From Plantago elongata (taxonomy: Eukaryota > Streptophyta > Magnoliopsida > Lamiales > Plantaginaceae), in the NCBI GenBank assembly GCA_036897095.1, contig JAYMSP010000909.1, positions 1 through 39,165 on the forward strand: a stretch of 39,165 bases of DNA, in the 5' to 3' direction. The notes under the pieces were generated by a model. That model ran no database searches. It had not been told where the DNA came from and saw only the letters and a list, made by a program, of their open reading frames with translations. A program made the translations under genes and the position numbers. Shown here in pieces: positions 1 through 9,185 of the stretch; the stretch's first letter is position 1, and each line of letters opens with the position of its first letter.

Positions 1-780
1 GAGTACTAGTCACCTTTCTGTACTAAAGATAAGTTACATGGTGATTGATCAAAATACTAAAAGATATTCCTAACAATAAATAATATAAAACTGCAAAAAT
101 ATATTAAAAGAAATGCATATACGAAGAGTTAAAAGTATTCAAATTATAAAAATTGCATCCAAATTCTCTCAAAATTATTTTTGCAGTTTTAATTCTTAAT
201 TCTTAACAATGTGTTACAAATGTAGTTAGGGTCAATCAAGAATTGAGAGAAACACATTGTTTGATTGCAACTACACTATTTCAATGTAATTTGTAAGTTT
301 TTATGTCACAAGTGTGTTTTTTATATTTTCTCTATTTTAAATAATTTAATTTTTTTAATATTTAAATTATTTTGTAGAAATTTTTATTTTTTAATTAAAA
401 AACTAATGTTTAAAAATTTTATCATTTTTTTAATTATGTTTATAATTTTTATATTTTTTAACACTTTTTATATTTTTATTTGTTTTACTACATGTTTATA
501 ATGTTTATATTTTTTTATATTATTTAATGATCTTATAATGAAAGTTTCGGCATGGGGTTTAATATTATTTTAGTGATTACTTATTCAATTTTACAAATTT
601 TATAATTAATTTTTTTCATTATTTTCAACAGATAAAATCCAGAATTAATAAGGAGGTGACACGTGTCATTAATTATATTTTTTATTTTATTTTTTTGTCA
701 AAAGTTGTGAACTTTGACTGAAAATTGATCGGAGTACCTAAATTGAAAGGTGTCTCCTTCTGAAGTACAAAAAGGAAAAT
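1..780. other. AT-rich intergenic DNA, no gene seen
   Basis: This stretch is very AT-rich, with long T and A runs, especially at 300-620. The short reading frames in it are low-complexity Phe/Ile/Leu strings with no recognisable domain. I see no RNA gene, terminal repeats or conserved protein here. Confidence 0.7.
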
Positions 781-819
781 TTACCCTCATCCAACACAAA
801 GGTTTGCTCGCACCTTTTT

Positions 820-1090
820 ATGAGAAATGACTAATCTGGACCAGGCCCGGCTAAGGCCCAGCGCGGGAAGCCCAATCGTGCAGGGCCTCAGCCTGTCAAG
901 GGCCCAGCCCCAGCCCCAACATACATGGACCATGGTCCAATAAAAAAAATTGAGAACTGCAGACTGGGGCATAACAGAAGAAGAAAAAGAAAGAGAGACT
1001 GCATGCCCAATTAAAAAATTGAACACTGCAGGCCCAATTAGAAAAACCCTATAGTGTCACCCTTCCTCCTCCATAGCCTCTATATATCTG
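820..1090 (+). promoter_or_regulatory. Promoter-like block: site II motifs, telo box, TATA
   Basis: Several GGCCCA/GCCCAAT (site II, TCP-type) motifs lie at about 856-905 and 1001-1036. A telo box (AAACCCTA) is at 1044-1051 and a TATATATC stretch at about 1081. In plants this combination is typical of ribosomal-protein and other growth-related promoters. A CT-rich leader-like segment follows (1090-1240), but I find no ATG-initiated conserved protein behind it. A diverged direct repeat of about 90 bp (917-950 and 1005-1040) lies inside. It may be the stranded promoter of a lost or truncated gene, or a chance cluster. Confidence 0.4.
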
Positions 1091-1319
1091 TCTATCACCA
1101 CCAGTTCGCCGCACCACTAGCTAATCCCCTCCACCTCCGTCTTCTCCTCCACATCATCACCACTGTCGACCTTTTCACCGTTCCGCCACCACCACCCACA
1201 ATCGACCACCTGCTACCCTCCCACTCCGCCAGTCCACCATCACCATCGCGAGTCGCCACCACCACGACTCCATTCCGTTATCGAGAGACTGCAGCCCAAT
1301 ACCGTTCTGGCATTGGATC

Positions 1320-1661
1320 CACGACAGTCAGATAGTTGTTTATCAAGAAATCAAATTCCTTAATTAGTTTTTGCAGATCTTGCAGGAACAGTTCTCTTGC
1401 TTGTCCTTCGGAATCTGATCTACAATGGCAGAGTCGACTATGTCTTCAGCTCGATGTGACAAATCTATGACTTGTCTCTCAAACACTTTTAATCTGTTGT
1501 AAGTTGGCAGTGGAAGCTTTTCAAGTCTCTTGGAAAGTGGTGACTTTTTCCAACAGAGATTCAAGTTTTAACTTCTCAAACTCATCAAGAGAATCAAAGT
1601 GAAGAACAGGGTGTAGGATTTGGTTAATATTGTATGCGAGGAAACGTATATTGTAAGCCAT
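1320..1661 (-). pseudogene. NLR coiled-coil (R1-like/Rx_N) N-terminal fragment, frameshifted
   Basis: Reading down the minus strand from an ATG at 1661, the first frame gives a start like MAYNIRFLAYNINQIL, then LESLLEKVTTFQE, and hits TGA at 1521-1523. A second frame (about 1550-1364) continues with LPTYNRLKVFERQVIDLSHR and AEDIVDSAIVDQI, the typical CC-domain AED.I.S.IVDQ motif. A third frame (about 1400-1320) continues with ELFLQDLQKLIKEFDFL. Together these follow the N-terminal coiled-coil order of late-blight R1-like NLRs, broken by two frameshifts. No NB-ARC or LRR part is present. The function is presumably lost. The family is assigned from motif memory only. Confidence 0.7.
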
Positions 1662-1699
1662 GTTCAATATATCTGGTTTGTTTGAAAAATGGAGATGAA

Positions 1700-3403
1700 G
1701 GATTTAATGTGGAGAAAATAGGAAATCAAGATCATAAGGTCAAGATTGAATTTTCTTATCAAGTACAGTATGTGGTAATTTCATGTCAACAACTGGCGAA
1801 TAAAAAAAAAGAAAAGGTAATTGGAGAGAGTTTGACATTTTAACCAGTCGCTTAAACCAACATTATTTAAAACAATTTCCAATTATTATTTACTCACTAC
1901 ATGCATAATTAATACATATACACGAATATTTATAACGGTTGATTTTGGTTGTTTTGCACGTTTATAAATTTTTTTACTTAATATCGCGTACGGTGTTAGG
2001 CCTTGTTTAACTTTTTTGTATAGGGCCCCTCAATTCTCGAAGACGGTCCTGATCTGGAAGACTTGGAGCACCTCTCAAAAGGTCCACCCTCACAAGGGGT
2101 TGCTTACCAAATCGTATAACTACATGCAATTTATAACTAAATTATATACATCGAGCTTCATAGATCACTTGTGGGTAAGCCTATTATCCTCGCTCCACAC
2201 CACGTAGGAACCCGTCATCAAGATCTTTGATGCTATAGAATCGTGTCACCTCATGTCATATGTACCTAAACTCATTTATTAAGTTTACACTTAATTTTCA
2301 TCCATTATTACTTTACTGGACCCTTGGTTCGTGTATCACTACCTGACTTGCCCACTTGTTGATACATATATATGTCGTAAGTGTCGAAGGCATCTTAAAC
2401 TCAATGAGTTTTTTTAAGGGTGTGGACTTCGATCCTAATCCACAATTTCATTCAGGGTGAATGCAATGTCTACAATGTTCTCAAAGGTCCAAAAGAGAAC
2501 ATGAATTAAATCAATCTAATGAGCTATGGACGTAATGAGGCATTGGTGACACGATATGTAACGTATACTTGACACGATCTAATGAGTTCTGCAATTCATT
2601 CTCATGTAAAACCTATAAATATAGGTCATATTCCCATAAATAAAGTAATTGATTTTCATTTATTAATACCAAAAATACCGCATCAAGTAGATTTCAATTT
2701 CTTTTAAGCAAAGTCTCTATCTGATTTGACATATAACAAATGGGTCTATTGTTGTACCCCTCGAGTGTTTGTTGAGGTCCTATAACCTCCAGTCCTAAAG
2801 ATATCACAAGTACATTTCTCTAGGCGGATTAAAAAGCTCTTATTTATTTGAAGATACAAAGTTACTCGAATTATAAATCACCCTCAAGGCCTCAATACCA
2901 CTAAATGCCGGTTTGAGTGTTTAAACAAACAACGCCCCCCACCGAGCGAGGATAGGGATGTAACTTCAAACCGAGTATATCTATGACTTAGTGATAGATT
3001 TTAGATTAGGGATAGATTTTAGATGCCTTTTCTATTCCGTTAGGATTTTTAATATACCCACCTAATTGAGTTTTTCCATGCAAGTTGTATACATGTGGCA
3101 CTTGACAACACTTCCCCACAGGTTAGAATGTAATTTGATCTTTATACTGATGAATGTTTGATTGTTATAGCCCACAAATAATGTAGTATTCAATAATTTG
3201 ATCTTCAATTATTATATTTAAAAATCATAATTTGAAGAGAATCAAATCCACAAATGCTTTTATATATATATATACACACACACACGATAATGTGCATTTT
3301 ATTATATAATGTCCTCTCCCTAGCTATAATGTTTCTAGTTTGTAGTTTGCAAATTATTATGGACTTCTTAAAGTTAATATGAAGTATAAACTATTTTGAA
3401 AAC
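1700..3403. other. Intergenic, probable old LTR-element remnants
   Basis: I see no credible gene. At about 2618-2630 there is a CTATAAATATAGG box followed by a leader-like stretch, as in plant LTR promoters, and the surrounding 2000-3000 is less AT-rich than its flanks. I could not find LTR ends or target-site duplications, so the element type is unknown. A TA/CA microsatellite lies at 3260-3285. Confidence 0.4.
3260..3285. repeat. (TA)n(CA)n microsatellite
   Basis: A run of TA dinucleotides passes directly into CA dinucleotides. Confidence 0.9.
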
Positions 3404-3406
3404 TTA

Positions 3407-3647
3407 CGTGCGATTTAAATGCCCCGATTTAAATGTCTGAATAGTGATCGGAATTGTAATGGGATTGTTAAAATTGTATTTGGTATAGAATTGTAATTAT
3501 ATAGGGTATTATAGGTTTGTTATAGAAGTAGAGAAAAATATTGCTACTGTAGAGGCATTTCGATCTTGGGCATTTAAATGTCATAACAAACACAAAATTT
3601 CCGAGTAGTATTCAAACGGGCATTTGGATGCTACTCCAATCAGCCCC
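3407..3647. mobile_element. Tourist-like MITE, copy 1 (TSD TTA)
   Basis: The right end reads ..CCAATCAGCCCC and is followed by TTA. The left end starts after TTA (3404-3406) with a shortened terminal repeat that enters the shared ATTTAAATGCCCC motif. The reverse complement of the right end (GGGGCTGATTGGAGTAGCAT, then CCAAATGCCC) matches the terminal sequences of the copies at 5138 and 6441. A 3-bp TWA target duplication and GGGGCTG termini fit PIF/Harbinger (Tourist) MITEs. It has no coding capacity. Confidence 0.6.
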
Positions 3648-3650
3648 TTA

Positions 3651-4855
3651 AGGTTGGCAAAATGGAATAGTTAAAAGACTTGGGAATTTTATTTACTTTT
3701 CATCTATATATATGCATTTAATTGAATATCTGAATTGCCTAGTTTGATTTTTGAACTTTTGATGTGTATTTTGAATATTAAATCTATGTTGTTTAATATT
3801 TGTTGTTGATTTATATTGTTTTATTAATTATTTTGTTATTCAATTGATGTTGAAAATATGATACCTTTTTAAATTAAATTTTATGGATAATAAATATATG
3901 TGAATTTATTCATTATTCGGAAAATTTATCCGTAAATCAATGAATCAATTCGTTATTTAATTTGCTTTAAATTGATCAGATAACATATATATTTTATAGT
4001 CATCGGTAGGATCCGGCCAAACAGATCGCATATGCAATATGTTGTGCGGCCCTATTATAGCATGTTCATTTTTTATTCCTCTGACTGATATTGAATCAAC
4101 AACACTTACATATTATCTCCGTTTCAGTGTCATTTTTTTGTAAATTTGAATATAATATTTTAGATAAAAGTAAATAGAGTAAAAAATATGATAATAAAGT
4201 CAAAAAATATAACGAATAAAATACATAAATAATGAATAAAATATCATAAAGACTTATAATTTGAATTATAAAAATTAGGATGAATTGAAAAGAAATGCAA
4301 GAGGATGGAAGCTGTTATTTTTGGGAGTTGCCTAGCATCATGCAAATCACATGACACAAAAAAGTGTGTGTATAATAAAATGCGACAAGGGCCAAAATGT
4401 ATGGGTTTTAACAAATCAATATAAATTCATGGCCTTTTTACTAAAAAAAAATTAACCAATAAAATAATCAACAACTTAATATATTTCTTTTATTAAATAG
4501 TATATATTTATATGTACTAACTAAGTAAGAATAATTGAGTGACTCACATTGTTCTTTCTTTTATATTCACTAGTTCAGGTGTTTATTTATTCATCTTTTT
4601 CTTTAAATTTAATTTTATACACTTTAAATTGTTTATAACTTAAAATAAAATTAAAATTAAAATTACCAACAACTATATTTTTTCAAGATCTATCACTAGA
4701 GACCACCCTTGACTATGTTTGAATTATTTTTTCGAGATCTATAAAAATCACTAACGACTTTATTTGCACCTTAATAAACTGTAAAAACGAGTTTTCAAAT
4801 TTATTATATTGGGAATTTGAAGCAATAATTAAATTAGCAACATGATATGTTAATC
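3651..4855. other. AT-rich intergenic DNA
   Basis: No protein or RNA gene is seen. The segment from about 4112 (ATCTCCGTTTCAGTGTCA) to 4310 has the look of an eroded Stowaway-type MITE interior, but I find no paired ends. Confidence 0.5.
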
Positions 4856-4857
4856 AG

Positions 4858-5075
4858 ATAGGGTAACCGGGTAATAGGTACGGTTACCGGACATTGCTTC
4901 AAATACCAAACATGAAACGCGAGTACCGTGCATTGGATACGAGTGACGGGCATCGAGTACGGATACCGGACAATGGGTACGGTTACTGGGCATGCTTACG
5001 GAACCGAACATCAAACACGAGAGTGACGCCGTCGGATACGAATATCGGGCATCTAACTCGCTCAGTTCGGACTTC
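4858..5075. repeat. Degenerate ~20-bp minisatellite, about 10 units
   Basis: Successive units of 18-21 bp share the form GGRTACGRNTACCGGRCAT. Examples are GGTACGGTTACCGGACAT, GGATACGAGTGACGGGCAT, GAGTACGGATACCGGACAA and GGGTACGGTTACTGGGCAT. The block is strikingly GC-rich against its AT-rich flanks and ends just left of the MITE at 5138. Short frames on both strands result from the repeats and are not credible genes. Confidence 0.75.
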
Positions 5076-5137
5076 GAAGGTTGGAAACTAGGTACTTGCC
5101 ACGGACCGGGGGACTGGGTCCGGGCACGAAAATATAA

Positions 5138-5286
5138 GGGGCTGATTGGCATGGCATTTGAATGGGGATTTTGATGAAATTGTGTTTGGAATTAAATTGA
5201 AATGGGGGTATTTGAAGTGTATTTTAGACCAAACCACTGTTCATCGAGTAAAATGGGGGCATTTAAATACCAACCCAGTCAGCCCC
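5138..5286. mobile_element. Tourist-like MITE, copy 2 (TSD TAA)
   Basis: This 149-bp element has terminal inverted repeats GGGGCTGATTGG / CCAGTCAGCCCC, extending imperfectly for about 40 bp, and TAA on both sides (5135-5137 and 5287-5289). Its interior (..ACCACTGTTCATCGAGTAAAA..) is the reverse complement of the interior of the copy at 6441. It is non-coding and classed as PIF/Harbinger by its ends and TSD. Confidence 0.85.
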
Positions 5287-5289
5287 TAA

Positions 5290-6430
5290 ATGATTATTTT
5301 TACACATTTAAGATATTATAATAGTGTTTAAAAATTAATATTAGTAATATTCAAATATAGTTAAGTGAAATCTCTAATTATCAGTTTTGAAAAAATAAAA
5401 TTATACTTTTGTAATTTTATTTTTTAAATTATAAACATTTTGAAGTGCACATAAAATTAATTTAAAAGCAAAAGAAAGTGGTGGAGTTTATGAACGTGGT
5501 GTACTGTTATAGCACAGAAGCTTCCAAGTCACGTGAATTGTGAGGGTGTTTTGGTATTTTAAACAAGTAACTGCTAATCTGTTTAAATAAATTTTATTCA
5601 GAAAAATTTGTAAAAAAGAGGCTTATTATGTATTGATTGGTTGTTCTCTCCAAGATGTATGTATGAATTGGCAAGTGGCATTCCCTTCCCTTTCCTTTAC
5701 TTCAAGGTCAAACACTACAGTCGGTCGTTTTATATTGCCTCCAAGTCGATGTGGTGGCCAGAATAATTCAAACTTAAGGGAAAATATTCAGCGACCAGTC
5801 CCTACATTTGTCAATAGCCACAGTCAAAACCCAAAATCAACATTTCAGTATGATAGTCTAAAAAAAGATGATTTTTATTAAATATAAAAAAAGTTATTTT
5901 TTCACATTAAAATTTATAAATTCTAAATAAAAACTCACAGACAATACGTAAAAATCAACAAGCACTGAATAAAAATTCACTACCCTAAATAAAAAATATT
6001 TATTTTATTTTACATTAAAATTCACAAATAAAAGTCAACATACAATGTAAAAATCCATAAACTTTAAATAAAGGCACACAATGTAAAAATCCACATGCAC
6101 TGAATAAAAATTCATCTACTTTAAATAATAAAAGCGTAATTTTCATTAAAAAAATCACTTTTTCCCTAGACTTTGTACATTTTGTACATTTCAATCTGCC
6201 CTTTTCACATTCTAAATTTTCTTTTGCAAATTCATTACATTTTGGGTTCCTATGGTGTAAGTAAACACTACCATCATGAAAATGTATTTTCGAGTAGATC
6301 AATTTTCCTAATCAAAATACTCCTAGAAGTTGAATTATTATTAAGATTTGAAACAAATAAACTAGTGGTCCAGATAAGTATATTGTGCTAACTAATTTGT
6401 TAAATATGTTATGTAAACTCAAATCCACAG
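5290..6430. other. AT-rich intergenic DNA with an internal degenerate repeat
   Basis: No gene is recognised. Between 5942 and 6130 a motif of the form CACTGAATAAAAATTCA..CTA..TAAATAA, preceded by GTAAAAATC.ACA, recurs with a spacing of about 136 bp. This indicates an old tandem or element-internal repeat. The frames on both strands here are lysine/phenylalanine-rich noise. Confidence 0.5.
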
Positions 6431-6440
6431 GTTTATATAA

Positions 6441-6599
6441 GGGGGTGTTTGGATGGGGATTTGAATATCCCAATTTGACTCGATAAACAGTGATTTGACC
6501 TAAAATACACTTAAAATACCCCACTCAAATGTCTATCCAAATATAATTTTCACCAAAATCTATCCAAATGCCAACTCAAATGTCCATTCAAACAGCCAC
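6441..6599. mobile_element. Tourist-like MITE, copy 3 (inverted relative to copy 2)
   Basis: This 159-bp element has ends GGGGGTGTTTGGATGG / CCATTCAAACAGCCAC. Its interior, TTTGACTCGATAAACAGTG then ACCTAAAATACACTT, matches the reverse complement of the copy-2 interior. The flanks are TAA on the left and TTA on the right, so the target duplication is imperfect or mutated. It lies about 270 bp upstream of the carrier gene's TATA box. Confidence 0.75.
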
Positions 6600-6865
6600 T
6601 TACAAATTTTTTGAACAAATTATCAGTATAAACTAGACGTTCACCTAATATACTCATCCCAAATAATTTTTACAAATGAACTGATTAAAATAATAAATTA
6701 AATAAAATGTTTATGTTAAATAAATTTGTAGATTGCCTATCTGTGCTCACTTTTCCGTTTCCTCGTAAGTAGTACTAGTAACACAATCACTCTGAAATTT
6801 ACAACGCGTATATTTTTAATACAAAAAATCTCCGCGTGAAAAGAAAGCCCATTTTCCTGTTCTCC

Positions 6866-6873
6866 TATATATA
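6866..6873 (+). promoter_or_regulatory. TATA box of the mitochondrial carrier gene
   Basis: TATATATA is followed by ACACCTCACC, about 265 bp upstream of the ATG at 7134. The intervening sequence is CT/CA-rich and leader-like. The position is inferred from sequence only. Confidence 0.6.
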
Positions 6874-7133
6874 CACCTCACCAGCTCCTCAGAGCTTCCA
6901 TCAACATTTGCCAGCCTATGTCTCACAGAACCAACGTCCCACATTTCTCCTCCATTGCCTTTCTTCTCCACTCTCATCTCCTGGTTTCCAGTGAGATGTC
7001 CTCTACCTCCAACTGGTAATCAATCAACCAATACAACACCAATTCTATTCAATTTAACAACTCCGATTCATTCTAATTCTATTCTATCAATTAACTTAGA
7101 TCGGATTTCAATTTCTCAAAACCAAAATCCACC

Positions 7134-8063
7134 ATGGGAGTTAAAGGATTCGTAGAAGGAGGCATTGCATCCATCATCGCCGGATGTTCCACTCACCCTC
7201 TCGATCTCATCAAGGTTCGTATGCAGCTCCAAGGCGAATCCTCTCCCCCGCCTCTCCGTCCAGCTCTCGCCTTCCACAACACCGCCGCCACATCCCTCCC
7301 TCCCCCGCGCGTCGGACCGCTCGCCGTCGGCCTGCGCATCGTCCAGCACGACGGAGCCGCCGCGCTATTCTCCGGCGTTTCCGCCACCGTTCTCCGTCAG
7401 ACTCTCTACTCCACCACCAGAATGGGGATCTACGATATCCTCAAAACCAAATGGACCGATCCCAACACAAACAACATGCCTCTCACCAGCAAAATCCTCG
7501 CCGGATTGATCGCCGGAGGGATCGGCGCCGCGGTGGGGAATCCAGCCGACGTGGCGATGGTCAGGATGCAGGCGGATGGCCGCCTTCCGGCGGTGGAGAG
7601 GCGGAACTATAAGAGTGTGGTGGATGCGATTTCGCAGATGACGAAGAAGGAAGGGGTGACTAGCCTGTGGCGAGGCTCATCGCTTACGGTGAACCGCGCG
7701 ATGCTTGTGACGGCGAGTCAGTTAGCGTCGTATGATGAGTTTAAGGAGGCGATTTTGAGGCATGATTTGATCAAGGATGGGCTCGGGACGCACGTCACGG
7801 CTAGCTTTGCGGCCGGGTTTGTGGCGGCTGTGGTGTCGAATCCGGTGGATGTGATTAAGACGCGCGTGATGAATATGAAGGTGGGGGAGGGAGGGAAAAT
7901 GCCGTATAGTGGTGCCGTGGATTGCGCGATGAAGACGATTAAGGCGGAAGGGCCGTTTGCGTTATATAAGGGGTTTATACCGACGATTTCTAGGCAGGGA
8001 CCGTTTACTATTGTGTTATTCGTGACGCTTGAGCAGGTGAGGAAGTTGCTTAAGGATTTCTGA
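7134..8063 (+). CDS. Mitochondrial dicarboxylate / uncoupling-type carrier (UCP5/DIC-like)
   Basis: This is a single-exon gene for a 309-residue member of the mitochondrial carrier family (SLC25), normal in length. Three repeats each carry the PX[DE]XX[KR] signature: HPLDLIKVRMQ at residues 21-31, NPADVAMVRMQ at 136-146 and NPVDVIKTRVM at 236-246. Six membrane helices are expected in the inner mitochondrial membrane. The N-terminus GGIASIIAGCSTHPLDLIKV and the long loop after repeat 1 match, from memory, the Arabidopsis PUMP4/5/6 (DIC1-3) clade, which exchanges dicarboxylates such as malate, oxaloacetate and succinate with phosphate or sulfate. The start is ATG in ACCATGGG, a strong plant context. 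The first half has unusually high codon GC (CCGCCGCC-type runs) compared with the AT-rich flanks. The gene converges on the large minus-strand gene, with about 1.1 kb between the stop codons. The family is certain; the exact substrate is inferred. Confidence 0.95.
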   Translation: MGVKGFVEGGIASIIAGCSTHPLDLIKVRMQLQGESSPPPLRPALAFHNTAATSLPPPRVGPLAVGLRIVQHDGAAALFSGVSATVLRQTLYSTTRMGIYDILKTKWTDPNTNNMPLTSKILAGLIAGGIGAAVGNPADVAMVRMQADGRLPAVERRNYKSVVDAISQMTKKEGVTSLWRGSSLTVNRAMLVTASQLASYDEFKEAILRHDLIKDGLGTHVTASFAAGFVAAVVSNPVDVIKTRVMNMKVGEGGKMPYSGAVDCAMKTIKAEGPFALYKGFIPTISRQGPFTIVLFVTLEQVRKLLKDF

Positions 8064-9185
8064 AAATGATTCTTGTGGAATCTCGATGATGACGAAGATT
8101 GAAATTAGTAGTACTTCTTTTGTCATGTGGACACTAGAATATTGTTTTAGTGTGAGATGTTCGTGGAGATTTGGTCAGGAAAGTCGTTAGGCTACACGTT
8201 ATGCATATGGTGTCGTTTATTATTAGTCCACTATTCTTAAAAGAGATATATATCGTGATATTCTATATATTTAAGTTTAACATACAGTTGTCTCATTGGA
8301 TTTAGTTGAACATTTGAAACCGAAATGATAAACATGATGTTCAATTTTTGTAACATAATGGAATTAATGAAGGTTTAACTGGAAAGGCATGACCTTGGTA
8401 ACGTGCAATTTGACGAATTTATTTTGCTAGTCTTTGAACAAGAGAAAAGAATATGCATTATGATTATCCTCTTTTGGAATATATACCTTGGTTCCAATTT
8501 TTCATTTTGGAATCTCATTCCATACTCTGTAGCTAGGAGTCAATTTTCTTTTTCCTATTCAAATAATTTTCTCTTCCATTTCAGTTTGTTACAAATAACA
8601 ATTATATAAGGACAATGACAAGTACGGAACAGATTTGTTCACACAAAAGTTAAAGTGCAGTATTAGACCCTCAACTGTGAAGGGTTTTTTACAAGGCCAT
8701 TAAATTGGACCCTGCTATGCTGCGTTAGAAGGGAGGGGTGCGTGTAGCGGCACACCCTCACTCTTGCATTTCTTAAGAGGGGAGATGTTGGTTTGCAGTG
8801 GTACTTTAAAGATTGAACCATTATTATTTAATTTAATGTTTTATTGTTTCACAAAGAAATATGTCAAATTTCAAATGGTGTGAACACAATGCAGACTGAT
8901 ATTAAAATTTACACTCCTGCAAAAAAAGTACTACTCATTAGCAGCAATACACGAACTAAAGTTTTATCTAAATGTATTTTGGCTTTAAGTAACAATATTA
9001 TTCTCATCTCATATAAAAACGAAAGAATATTATTCAATGAACTTGAATCATTCTTACAAACTTTTCTATCATCCCTTCCTATACATCAACTCTCACTGAA
9101 AGATGATGAAGCCATGAGATTTGGCCTTTCCGTCTTGCCACTCTCCACCTCCCAAAACTTGATCAAACCTGTTTGCTTCACAGAA
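8064..9185. other. Convergent intergenic region with both 3' UTRs
   Basis: This region should contain the 3' UTR of the plus-strand carrier (from 8064) and that of the minus-strand large gene (below 9186). A less AT-rich patch at 8650-8790 contains GGGAGGGGTGCGTGTAGCGG and may be a small repeat relic. No further gene is seen. Confidence 0.6.

Noticed and set aside
1054..1335. 93-codon proline-rich frame after the promoter-like block
   Set aside because: It begins at GTG, has no domain and is CT-rich low complexity. It is not supported as a protein.
2016..2207. Possible LTR around the CTATAAATATAGG box at about 2618
   Set aside because: I could not identify TG/CA ends, a target duplication or a primer site, so it is left as an unclassified remnant.
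4850..5174. Frames of 60-100 codons on both strands
   Set aside because: They arise from the 20-bp minisatellite, where both strands avoid stops.
7116..7612. Several Pro/Arg/Ser-rich frames overlapping the carrier gene
   Set aside because: They are shadow frames caused by the GC-rich first half of the carrier coding sequence.
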